DNA of 64,000 nt from Mesorhizobium atlanticum (GTDB lineage: Bacteria > Pseudomonadota > Alphaproteobacteria > Rhizobiales > Rhizobiaceae), in assembly GCF_003289965.1 (NCBI RefSeq), contig NZ_QMBQ01000006.1:308058-372057 (forward strand), in the 5' to 3' direction. This document shows positions 34,822 through 42,710 of the stretch, piece by piece. The notes under the pieces are model-generated. The model searched no databases. It was not told where the DNA came from and saw nothing but the letters and a program-made list of their open reading frames with translations. The position numbers and the translations under genes are program-made. The first letter of the stretch is position 1; the number at the start of each line of letters is the position of its first letter.

Positions 34822-35943
34822 TCAGTCCGCGTCGGCCATCATCTGCCCGCCGCCGCCCAGCCAGGCGCGCCATTGCCGCTCATCGCCGTGGAAGACGTTG
34901 AGGTCGATGCGGCCTGTCACGCCATGCGACAGGCCGGAGCCCGAATACTGCCAGAACAGCCATTTGCGGCCCGGATAGACTTTCGACGGGTGCGCGGCCA
35001 CGGCACGCAGCCAGAATGGATAATCCAGGAAGGCGCCGCGCAGATTGTCGCGATAGAAATCGGGGCTGGTGTAGATGATCGGGCGCTGGCCGTAGTGGCG
35101 CTCCAGCTTGTCCATGAACACCTGCATCTTCTCCAGCACCTTTTCGCGCGAGGGCTTGCGTCTGCAGGAGGATTCGCCGTTCCACTCGACGTCGATAACC
35201 GGCGGCAGCGCGCCGTCAACCTTCGGCACGTTGCGGATGAACCAGTCGGCCTGCTCGCCGGCGGTGCGGCACCAGTAGAAGAAATGATAGGCGCCGCGCT
35301 TCAGCCCGGCGGCATCGGCGTTGCGCCAGTTCTTCATGAACATCGGATCGAGATGGTCGCCGCCATCCGTCGCCTTGATATAGGCGAAGTTGGCGCCTTG
35401 GGCGCGCAGCTTCATCCAATTGATGTCGCCCTGCCAGCGCGACACGTCAACGCCATGCACCGCAAGGTGCCGCGGCGAGGAGCGGCCGAAATTGATCGGC
35501 TTGGCGTCGCGGAAGGCATAGCGGGTGACCGGGCTTGCCAGCATGGCGGGCGCGGCGCGCGACAGCCGCTTCGGCGGCGAGACGAGCGCGGCCTCCTGCA
35601 CCGGCGGCTCGGCGCTTTCCGGGAGACCCTGCGCGGGAAAATTCACCGTCTCCTCCTCGGCCAGGCCGAAGGGGCGCGAATTCTCGTCGTCGGAGCTTGC
35701 GTTGCTTTCGTCGAGCAGCGGAGCCGGCGGCGTGAAACGCGTCGCGCCCGACATCGACGCGGTCTCGACGGTCTTTTCCCTTACCGCGGTCTTCACGCCC
35801 TTCGATACCGGCGCGCTCGGCCGCACGACCGAGCTCGTCGTCTCGCTGGACGGCAGTTGCAAGGCATCGACTCCAGCTGTGGACGAGCAGCCGGCAAGGC
35901 AAAGCGCTGCGAGCACGAAACTGACGACGCCAAAAATCCGCAT
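34822..35943 (-). CDS. Glycoside hydrolase family 25 (lysozyme-like) lipoprotein
   Basis: 373 residues. Lipoprotein signal MRIFGVVSFVLAALCLAGC (Cys19), a disordered Ser/Pro-rich linker (about 20-150), then the GH25 barrel: GVDVSRWQGDINW (Asp166), FAYIKATDGG, GAYHFF, PPVIDVEWNG (Asp251 and Glu253), IYTSPDFYR and FWQYSGSG. The catalytic acids of the family are in place. GH25 enzymes are N-acetylmuramidases that cut peptidoglycan; here the enzyme would be tethered in the periplasm. The terminal catalytic region ends IDLNVFHGDERQW. Confidence 0.92.
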   Translation of the reverse strand: MRIFGVVSFVLAALCLAGCSSTAGVDALQLPSSETTSSVVRPSAPVSKGVKTAVREKTVETASMSGATRFTPPAPLLDESNASSDDENSRPFGLAEEETVNFPAQGLPESAEPPVQEAALVSPPKRLSRAAPAMLASPVTRYAFRDAKPINFGRSSPRHLAVHGVDVSRWQGDINWMKLRAQGANFAYIKATDGGDHLDPMFMKNWRNADAAGLKRGAYHFFYWCRTAGEQADWFIRNVPKVDGALPPVIDVEWNGESSCRRKPSREKVLEKMQVFMDKLERHYGQRPIIYTSPDFYRDNLRGAFLDYPFWLRAVAAHPSKVYPGRKWLFWQYSGSGLSHGVTGRIDLNVFHGDERQWRAWLGGGGQMMADAD

Positions 35944-36251
35944 CTTTGACCTGTACGCAAAACAAAACAGACCGAAGGCAGGAACAGCGCCGACGGAAAC
36001 CCATTCCTAATGAGAAATTACCAACAAAGTTTGAATCAAAATTTACCTTTGGCGCGACGATCGTGATCGATTCGGGGTGTGTACCGTCACCTCGCCTGCG
36101 CGAAGGCGCAGCCGCGAGCGAGCTTAGAATCAGGACGATCGTCGCCGGGTCGGCGGACGCACTGAAGCAGGGGCTAAACCTGGCTCGCCTGGCACCCCAT
36201 ATGAGGGGCTCGCGCAAAGCGAAGCGCTAACCTACCCAAGGACTGTGCTAA
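35944..36251. other. 308-base intergenic region between divergent GH25 and Tim44-domain genes
   Basis: No gene supported. The first half, near the GH25 start, is A/T-rich and should hold both promoters. A short perfect hairpin CTGCGC-gaag-GCGCAG lies near 36097-36112. The Tim44-domain gene has AAGGA at about 9 bases before its ATG. Confidence 0.5.
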
Positions 36252-37211
36252 ATGTCGAAGTCACGAACGATCAAAGTCGCGTCGATCCTCATGATCTTGC
36301 TGACCGTCTCCATCGGCACCGCCGAGGCGCGCATGGGCGGCAGCTTCGGCAGCCGTGGCAGCCGCACCTACCAGGCGCCCGCGCCGACCAGGACGGCCCC
36401 TTACACGGCGCCTGTCACGCGCTCGATGACGCCGCAAACTACCCAGTCCATCCCATCATCGCAGTCGTTTCCCGGCACCGAGCGCCCCGGATTCTGGCGT
36501 GGTTTCGGCGGCGGTTTTGTCGGCGGCCTTGTGGGAGGACTGTTCTTCCAGGGCCTGTTCGGCATGATGCTGGGCCATGGCTTCGGCGGCATAGGCGGCG
36601 GGCTGAGCTTCATCTTCCAGCTGCTCTTGATCGGCGGCCTCGTGGTGCTGGCGATGCGCTTTCTCAATCGAGACAATGCCGCGCCGGCCAATATGCGAAA
36701 CGCCGGCGTTCCGTTCGGACGGCAAGGCTGGGGCGGCGCGGCGCCCAGCTATTCGTCCAACGCCGCAAGCTTCGGCTCCGCTGACGCATCAGGAGCGGAT
36801 GAAATCGGCATCACTGATGCTGATCGCGACGCGTTCGAACGGATCCTCGGCGAGGTGCAGGCTGCCTTCACCAGTGAGGATCACCAGGGATTGCGCCGGC
36901 TGACGACCCCCGAAATGGTTTCCTACCTCTCGGAGGAACTGGCGGACAACGCGACCCATGGCCTCAAGAACGAGGTGACAAACCTTAGGCTGCTGAAGGG
37001 CGAAGTGGCGGAGGCGTGGCGGGAAGGCTCGCGCGACTACGCCACCGTGGCGATGCGCTGGTCGGCGATCGATATCATGCGCAACCGCCAGACCGGCGCC
37101 GTCGAGAAGGGCGATCCCAACAATCCGGTCGAAGCGACCGAGCTGTGGACCTTCACCCGCCAGGCCGGAGAACCGTGGCTGCTATCCGCGATCCAGGACG
37201 CGTCAAGTTAA
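36252..37211 (+). CDS. Tim44-like domain membrane protein
   Basis: 319 residues. Signal or anchor MSKSRTIKVASILMILLTVS, a Gly/Pro-rich segment, a Gly-rich membrane region (about 85-140, GFVGGLVGGLFFQGLFGMML and IFQLLLIGGLVVLAMRF), then a Tim44/TIM44-like domain (about 190-315) with ILGEVQAAFTSEDHQGLRRL and WREGSRDYATVAMRWSAIDI. Bacterial Tim44-like proteins are small lipid- or protein-binding folds of unclear role. It resembles other rhizobial Tim44-domain proteins in layout. Confidence 0.88.
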   Translation: MSKSRTIKVASILMILLTVSIGTAEARMGGSFGSRGSRTYQAPAPTRTAPYTAPVTRSMTPQTTQSIPSSQSFPGTERPGFWRGFGGGFVGGLVGGLFFQGLFGMMLGHGFGGIGGGLSFIFQLLLIGGLVVLAMRFLNRDNAAPANMRNAGVPFGRQGWGGAAPSYSSNAASFGSADASGADEIGITDADRDAFERILGEVQAAFTSEDHQGLRRLTTPEMVSYLSEELADNATHGLKNEVTNLRLLKGEVAEAWREGSRDYATVAMRWSAIDIMRNRQTGAVEKGDPNNPVEATELWTFTRQAGEPWLLSAIQDASS

Positions 37212-37240
37212 GGCAAAGCACAACGCAAAAAGCGCTTTGA

Positions 37241-38026
37241 TCACTGCCTGAACACGCCGATCATCGGCCCGAGATTCCAGAAATCGTCGTTGCGGCCGAT
37301 GCCCGGCGCATAGAGGCTCGAAATCGAGCCGTCGAGGAAAAGCGCGTTCGGGCAGCCGAGCTGGTCGCGGAACAGCCGCGCGAATTCGTGGAAGGTGACG
37401 ACACCGTCCGAGATCGCGAAAACCGCGACGCCGTCGGCGCGCACGCCGACGCCATCCCGAATCTTGCGCGAGGTGCCGTCGGCCTGGAATTTCGGATGCA
37501 GCTTGCCGTCGATGACCAGCATCGGCCCGGACTGCGTGGCGTAGTCCACGCGCGGCGGACGCTTCAGGTAGTCCTTGGTCGCGCGAACACCTGCCTTGCC
37601 GGCGCTGAGATAGAAGATGCCGTTTGGCTGCATGGAGAAATTGCCGGTTCCCGATCCGGTCTTCGCCGGCGTGACCTGCTCGCCGCGTTCGACATAGAGC
37701 CCGACCGGCGCGAGGTTCGGATGGTACATGCCGGCATTGATGCCGAAGAGCATGGTGCGCCCCGCCGCTTGCTGCGCGTTGCGCAGATTGTGCAGCGACC
37801 GGTAGAAGTCGCCATCCTTGTTCTTCCAGAAGAGCTCGATGGAAAAACGCCTCGGATCGGTCTCGCAGACGAGGTAGGACGCGTTCTCGAAAGTCTGGTT
37901 GCGGCAGGGCGGCAGCGCCGCCAGCCATTGACCAAGCCCCATGCCCGCGCCGACGGCGGCGGGCACCGCCGATTTCATCAGTGTGGCCAGCAACGGCACA
38001 GATTGCAGCAAAGTCACAAGATCCAT
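37241..38026 (-). CDS. NAGPA-like phosphodiester glycosidase family protein (DUF2233)
   Basis: 261 residues. N-terminal hydrophobic stretch (VPLLATLMKSAVPAAVGAGM) that may serve as a membrane anchor or signal, then the family core: MLFGINAGMYHPNLAPVGLY, GNFSMQPNGIFYL, ATQSGPMLVIDG, RKIRDGVGV and CPNALFLDGSISSLYAPGI. These blocks are shared with GlcNAc-1-phosphodiester alpha-N-acetylglucosaminidase-like proteins that are periplasmic. The substrate in this organism is unknown. It is convergent with the Tim44-domain gene. Confidence 0.88.
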   Translation of the reverse strand: MDLVTLLQSVPLLATLMKSAVPAAVGAGMGLGQWLAALPPCRNQTFENASYLVCETDPRRFSIELFWKNKDGDFYRSLHNLRNAQQAAGRTMLFGINAGMYHPNLAPVGLYVERGEQVTPAKTGSGTGNFSMQPNGIFYLSAGKAGVRATKDYLKRPPRVDYATQSGPMLVIDGKLHPKFQADGTSRKIRDGVGVRADGVAVFAISDGVVTFHEFARLFRDQLGCPNALFLDGSISSLYAPGIGRNDDFWNLGPMIGVFRQ

Positions 38027-38136
38027 CAGCGCCCCCGAGGGTCAGCGTCGATATAGCGGATTCGGTCGAGACCTCTAACTCTTTGCTTTTACGCCAATTC
38101 AGGACGAAAGCCGCTGCGCGGATTTCCCGGATTGCT

Positions 38137-39009
38137 TCAGGTGAGCCATCCGGCCGCGACGCTGATCAGCAGGACCACGCCGAGCAGGCCGCGATAGATC
38201 ACGAACGGCCAGGCGGAAAAGCGTTCGAGCACCCGCATCAGCCCCCATATCGCGAAAAAGGCCGAGATCGAAGCGACGACGAGGCCGACGGCCAGGACCG
38301 ACCAGCCATGCGCGTCGAGATGCACCTTGTGCAGTTCATAGAGCTCCTTGAGGCCGGCGAGCGCGATGGCCGGCAAGCCGAGCAGGAACGAGAGGCGCGC
38401 CGCCTCCGGCCGGGCGAAACCCAGCCCCATCGCCGCCGTGAGCGTCGAGCCCGAGCGCGAGACTCCGGGAATGAGCGCGCCGACCTGGGCGACACCAACC
38501 AGGAGCGCATCGAGGATCGAGGCCTGGCGCAGCATCAGCTTATGGCTGGCGAAGATCTCGGCGAGCGCCAACAGGATGGCCATGGCGATGCAGGCCCAGC
38601 CGATGACGGCGAGCCCGCGCAGGGGCGAATTGCAGGCGTTGAGCACGCCGGAAAGCGCAAGGCCCGCAATGACGATCGGGACGGTGGCCAGCACGATGCT
38701 GATCGCCAGGCGGAAATGGCGGTCGCCGAAATCGCGGCGCGCGATCGCCGAGATCGATCCGAACAGCACGTCCCTGACATCGCTCCAGAAATAGCTGACC
38801 ACCGCCGCGAGCGCCGCGAGCTGCATGGCGGCCGAGAAGGCCGATCCGGGATCCTGCCAGCCGAGCACCGCCGGCACGATGCGCATATGCGCCGTCGACG
38901 AGATCGGCAGCAATTCGGTGATGCCCTGCACGATGCCCAGGAACGCCACCTTGGCATAGCCCAGGCCGACAAAGCCGGTATCCAGTCCTTGAGTGCAGAC
39001 GTCGGTCAT
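38137..39009 (-). CDS. uppP: Undecaprenyl-diphosphatase
   Basis: 290 residues and about 8 membrane helices. The two family signatures are present: GITELLPISSTAHM (first loop) and IPGVSRSGSTLTAAM. It dephosphorylates undecaprenyl diphosphate so the carrier lipid can be reused for peptidoglycan and O-antigen; extra copies confer bacitracin resistance. The start is ATG 39009 or possibly a Val just downstream. It is a single-gene unit. Confidence 0.94.
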   Translation of the reverse strand: MTDVCTQGLDTGFVGLGYAKVAFLGIVQGITELLPISSTAHMRIVPAVLGWQDPGSAFSAAMQLAALAAVVSYFWSDVRDVLFGSISAIARRDFGDRHFRLAISIVLATVPIVIAGLALSGVLNACNSPLRGLAVIGWACIAMAILLALAEIFASHKLMLRQASILDALLVGVAQVGALIPGVSRSGSTLTAAMGLGFARPEAARLSFLLGLPAIALAGLKELYELHKVHLDAHGWSVLAVGLVVASISAFFAIWGLMRVLERFSAWPFVIYRGLLGVVLLISVAAGWLT

Positions 39010-39144
39010 CTCAACCCTTTTCCCTGCGCCTCGATCCTTGCCGAGGCAAAAGTGAATCGTCTTCGAAAAGCCCCTCTAGGAGAGGCTTAGCCTCACGATA
39101 GCGTGATTCCAACTCACGGATTTGTAAGGTGCCGCTAATCCTGC

Positions 39145-39193
39145 TTGACAACAGGCTGCGTCATATTATCCTCTGCTAATCTTACACTGTAAG
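39145..39193 (+). promoter_or_regulatory. Probable promoter with operator-like dyad before the GNAT gene
   Basis: -35 TTGACA at 39145-39150, a 16-base spacer and -10 TATCCT at 39167-39172. The odd dyad CTTACA-C-TGTAAG sits at 39181-39193, right over the expected start of transcription, where a repressor would act. The gene's GGAGGAGG ribosome site follows. No regulator gene is adjacent. Confidence 0.5.
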
Positions 39194-39213
39194 GCAAATC
39201 GGAGGAGGATACT

Positions 39214-40146
39214 ATGTCGACCGCCGCCCTCTCGGAACTCGAGCCCCTCGCGCCGCCGGAAACGCACGCTCCGGAAATCGCGATTGAGGAGGTATCGCGC
39301 GATATGAGCCGCGCCATCGAGCGCGCCGAGGTCGCGGCCTGGCGCGACCTTTACGAGGCGGCTCCCGCCGATTTCGCGGCACGGCAAGGGCTGTCGATCG
39401 CGAGCGACGGCGATCTGGTCTGGACCACCTGCACGACAATCCCGTTCATCCATTTCAACTGCGTGAAGAATATCGGCGTCGATGGGCCGGCGACGGAAGA
39501 CCAGCTCGACGTGTTGCTCGCGCATTATCGCAATGCCGGCATCAGGCGGCCGTGGTTCTACACCAGTCCGCACACAGAGCCGTCGCGGCTGAGATGCTGG
39601 CTGGAAGCGCGCGGCTTGCAGCATCAGGGCGGCTGGGAGCGCATCTATCGCAACGCGACACCGCTGCCAGCCGAACCGCTCTTCCCGGGCGATCCGCTGA
39701 TCCCGGTAGACGATCCGGTGGTCGAGGAGGTCACCCCCAGGACGGCTTCGGAATGGGCTTCTTTCATCGATGCCAAATACAGGCTCCCCACCTCGCCCTG
39801 GCTTACCGCGCTTGTCGGCCGCAAGGGTTGGCACCACTACATGCTGAAACGTGGCGGCGCGGTCGCCGCGGTGCGCTCGCTTTTTATCGGCCCTGACGGC
39901 GCCGCCTGGAGCGGTATCGACGCGCCGGTGCCCGGCATCATGGCGCCGAGCTTCGATCTGGATGCCATGCTTGGGGAAAGGCTGGTTCGCGACGGCATCG
40001 CCGCCGGCGCGAAGCTGTTTGTCGCCGATATCGAGGCGCCGCTCCCCGACCGCGACGGACCGGCCTATCGCAACTACGACCGGCTCGGCTTCAAGCTCGC
40101 CTACTTACGCAATCACTACGCTTACCTGCCGGCGTATTCGAGCTGA
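39214..40146 (+). CDS. GNAT-like acetyltransferase family protein
   Basis: 310 residues with a strong GGAGGAGG site before the ATG. Two GNAT-like halves: an N-terminal half (WRDLYEAAPADFAARQG, RPWFYTSPHTEPSRLRCWLE, ARGLQHQGGWERIYRN) and a C-terminal half ending YRNYDRLGFKLAYLRNHYAY, whose GF pattern matches the last strand of GNAT enzymes. The acetyl-CoA loop is not clear in the second half. Substrate unknown. An operator-like dyad upstream suggests it is regulated. Confidence 0.7.
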   Translation: MSTAALSELEPLAPPETHAPEIAIEEVSRDMSRAIERAEVAAWRDLYEAAPADFAARQGLSIASDGDLVWTTCTTIPFIHFNCVKNIGVDGPATEDQLDVLLAHYRNAGIRRPWFYTSPHTEPSRLRCWLEARGLQHQGGWERIYRNATPLPAEPLFPGDPLIPVDDPVVEEVTPRTASEWASFIDAKYRLPTSPWLTALVGRKGWHHYMLKRGGAVAAVRSLFIGPDGAAWSGIDAPVPGIMAPSFDLDAMLGERLVRDGIAAGAKLFVADIEAPLPDRDGPAYRNYDRLGFKLAYLRNHYAYLPAYSS

Positions 40147-40165
40147 CCATCTTCCTGGAGCTGCC

Positions 40166-40378
40166 TCAGCGGTACAGCCACTGCTTCAGGCAGCTTCTTG
40201 CCACGACATGCGCGGGCGGCACCGAAGCCTGGTCAATGCGGGAATCGTCGCCGGCCCTGTCGCGAGCCTTTTCCAAAAGCAGGCGAAGCTCCGCCGGGCG
40301 CACCCGGTCGCGCGCCATCACGAGCTGGACCATCGGGTCGTTCAAAAGCTCGTCCAGGGTGTTGATGCTCTCGCTCAT
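40166..40378 (-). CDS. Small conserved-looking hypothetical protein
   Basis: 70 residues from the ATG at 40378 (MSESINTLDELLNDPMVQLV), with GGAGGCGACGG before it. It is acidic in the first half, then KARDRAGDDSRIDQASVPPA and a basic end. The block DPMVQLVMARDRVRPAELRL is the most structured part, probably a helix pair. It has no signal or membrane segment. Function unknown. It is convergent with the GNAT gene, 19 bases apart. Confidence 0.7.
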   Translation of the reverse strand: MSESINTLDELLNDPMVQLVMARDRVRPAELRLLLEKARDRAGDDSRIDQASVPPAHVVARSCLKQWLYR

Positions 40379-40493
40379 CCGTCGCCTCCTCACTGCCTGC
40401 CCGCATGGCGCTTAGATAGGCAGCCAATGATGGCCCGCCAATGACGCTTTGCCGGCTATCTCGTGCAGCGGAGATGAAATTTTTGTGCAGGCC

Positions 40494-40522
40494 TTTACCT
40501 TCCCCCTGTGGGAGAAGGTAAA
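40494..40522. repeat. Hairpin repeat (ACCTTCCCC / GGGAGAAGGT type)
   Basis: TTTACCTTC-CCC pairs with GGG-a-GAAGGTAAA around a short loop. It is the same kind of CCTTCTCCCC hairpin as that after purB and is common between rhizobial genes. It sits directly after the stop of the GFA gene and may double as a terminator. Confidence 0.65.
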
Positions 40523-40525
40523 ACG

Positions 40526-40930
40526 CTAAGCTGGCGGCGCGCCTTCATATTGCGGCAGGCCGTCGTCGAGCATCAGCCAGGGCTGCTTTGAGGCGGTCCA
40601 GAAATGCATGTCGGGCTTGAACAGCGACGGGTCGTCGAGCGAGCCCGACGTGACGCCGAGAATGCCCCTGGAGTCGCGCCGCGAGAACATCGTCGTGCCG
40701 CACACAGGGCAGAAGCCGCGCTGAAGGTCAGGCGTGGAATTGATCGTCGCCACCGGCCCCTCGATCGTCACATCGTCGATGCGGAAGAGCAGGCGGGCAT
40801 TGAAGGCCGAGCCGATCGCCTTCTGGCAGATCCGGCAATGGCAGACGCGCTCGTTGATCGGCGTGACCTCGGCCTTGTAACGCACCGCGCCGCACAGGCA
40901 CCCGCCCTCATATTTCGTCATCGCCGACAC
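40526..40930 (-). CDS. GFA-family (CENP-V/GFA) zinc protein
   Basis: 134 residues with the zinc-binding GFA pattern: EGGCLCGAVRYKAE, CHCRICQKAIGSAF and GFCPVCGTTMF. The family takes its name from glutathione-dependent formaldehyde-activating enzyme, but most members, this one included, have no proven activity. An alternative start is the second Met (MTKYEGGC), which is closer to the fold. It is a single gene with a hairpin at its 3' end. Confidence 0.92.
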   Translation of the reverse strand: MSAMTKYEGGCLCGAVRYKAEVTPINERVCHCRICQKAIGSAFNARLLFRIDDVTIEGPVATINSTPDLQRGFCPVCGTTMFSRRDSRGILGVTSGSLDDPSLFKPDMHFWTASKQPWLMLDDGLPQYEGAPPA

Positions 40931-41103
40931 CCGTTTCGAGGAAATGCCGGCAAGGTAGTGGCCGGCATGATTGGGTCAAACAAAAAACATTGATGGGATG
41001 CGATCGCCCGCGCTGATACGGGTGGCCCAATGACATGTCCTCGCCCACGATTGACAATCGCCGGTCGCCACGCCCTGCTACGGTGTCCGAGGGGAGGAAG
41101 CTG

Positions 41104-42137
41104 ATGGCCGACATCGACACGATAGCGATCGCACCCTTGTTCGGTCCGCCCTCACATGCCCGCGACCAGACCGACTCGAGGATCATGGCCGCGGCCTCCG
41201 GCATCGGCTTCATGGCGATCCGCGACTTTCCGGGCGACGATGGCTGACGCCGCGGACGCGGGCCCAGCTGCTGGCGATCTTTTCGCTGCCCGAGGCTGAA
41301 AAGCAGAAGCTGCTGCGCTGGAATTTCGACCGCACCAAGGAAAATGTCTATCGCGGCTGGTTTCCGCTGCAGCCGGGCGCCGTCTCCTATAAGGAAGGCA
41401 TCGATATGGGGCCGGACATCGCCGAGGCGCGGACCGAACCCTCCGGCCTCGATGCCACCGATCCGCTCTGCGAGGCCACGCCGCTCCCGCCCGAAAGCGC
41501 CCTGCCCGGCTGGCGCCAGGCTGCCGCCGGCTACTACAAGGCAATGGAGAGGGTCGGCAACGCGCTGCTGCGCTCGGTCGCGCGCGGCCTTGGGCTGACC
41601 GAGACGATTTTCGATAAGGATTTCGAAGGCGGCATCTCCACATTGCGCCTGATCCGCTATCCGCTGCGTGACCCGAACAGCGGGGTCGATCTGAGCGGGC
41701 CGGACTTCTCCGTGATGCACAAAGGCGAGATACGGACCATCATCGGTCGTGAGCACGCCGATTCCGGTTTCGTCACCTTGCTGGCGCAGGACGGCGTCGA
41801 AGGCCTGCAGGCCAAGACCCTTGCCGGCGAGTGGATCGATGTGCCGCCCGCCGACAACACGCTCGCCGTCAATTTCGGCCAGTTGCTCGAGCGCTGGACC
41901 GCCGGCCGGGTGCGGGCGACCCGGCATCGGGTGATCGCGCCCAAACAGGCGCGCTTCTCGATTCCGTTCTTCTATGAGCCACGCGTCGACGCCGAGATCG
42001 CGCCGCTGCCGCTCAAGGGCGCCGAGCCCTTCGAGCCGTTCCTTTATGGCGACTATCTCTGGGACACGGCGACGAAATTCGTCGAAATGAGCGGCGTCAG
42101 GCATCTGCGCCAGCCGCGAAGGGCCAAGGCCTCGTAG
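41104..42137 (+). pseudogene. Isopenicillin N synthase-like 2OG-Fe(II) oxygenase, frameshifted
   Basis: The N-terminal part reads MADIDTIAIAPLFGPPSHAR then GIGFMAIRDFPGDD in one frame up to a stop at 41245. From 41241 the +2 frame continues smoothly as WLTPRTRAQLLAIFSLPEAE through to 42137. One missing T at about 41241 (GACGAT-TGG becoming GACGATGG) explains it exactly. The rest is intact: metal ligands in REHADSGFVTLL, the distal His in RHRVIAPK, and the RxS motif in RFSIPFFYEP. It is either a young pseudogene or a sequencing error. The family oxidises small molecules with 2-oxoglutarate or ascorbate. Confidence 0.88.
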
Positions 42138-42168
42138 ATCGGCAATCCTTATGAGACCGCAGCCGGTT

Positions 42169-42315
42169 TAAGGTGTGTTGAGATTCAGGTCAGGCCGAGT
42201 CGAAAACGGTGGCTTTCGAGAACCGGAGCGGAGCGTACTTTTGGGTACGTGAGCACCGGAAGCGCAGAAAGCCGCCGTTTGCAGGCCGGCATCACCTGAA
42301 TATCGAGACACCTTA
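42169..42315. repeat. 147-bp near-perfect hairpin repeat element
   Basis: Ends TAAGGTGT (42169-42176) and ACACCTTA (42308-42315) are inverted. Inside them, GTTGAGATTCAGGT pairs with ACCTGAATATCGAGAC, GAAAACGGTGGCTTTC with GAAAGCCGCCGTTTGC, and GTAC-ttttggg-GTAC forms the tip. The whole element can fold into one long hairpin. It is a dispersed rhizobial-type intergenic repeat. The right end supplies the TAA stop of the ParB-like gene on the minus strand. Confidence 0.88.
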
Positions 42316-42561
42316 GTGGCGCTTGGCCTGAACGAGATAGGCGTCGATCATGGTCTCGCCCAGCCATTTCGCGGCTTCGAGCCGGTGCAGCCCCTCGACC
42401 AGGATGTGGCGCTTGCCGTCGTGCCGCACCTGGATCGGCGTCTTCATGCCGTTCTCGAGAATATCCTCGGCAAGATGGCGCACGGTCTCGGGATGCAGCG
42501 TCTTGCGCCGCGCCGTCGGCACGTAGATGTCGTCGACCTTGACCTTTTGCACACGCAGCAT
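42313..42561 (-). CDS. ParB/sulfiredoxin-fold N-terminal-domain protein
   Basis: 82 residues, a single ParB N-terminal nuclease-like domain: MLRVQKVKVDDIYVPTARRK, then LAEDILENGMKTPIQVR, HILVEGLHRLEAAKWLG and MIDAYLVQAKRH. The GxxR pattern typical of ParB-Srx (here EGLHR) is seen. It lacks the DNA-binding half of ParB, so it cannot be a partition protein alone. The TAA stop is provided by the 147-bp repeat that begins at that position, so the original C-terminus may have been longer. Confidence 0.8.
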   Translation of the reverse strand: MLRVQKVKVDDIYVPTARRKTLHPETVRHLAEDILENGMKTPIQVRHDGKRHILVEGLHRLEAAKWLGETMIDAYLVQAKRH

Positions 42562-42710
42562 ATCGGCTCCCGGCGTTGAAACGTCGCCTGAAGCTGAATA
42601 GTCCGTTTGCCGGATATCGCCAAGCGCGGGTGCCTGCTGGCCCGATGCTTTCCATTTGACGCTTGGCCGGCCGATGGTCTCAATGACGGCTTCGTTATCT
42701 CAGGTGTCCC

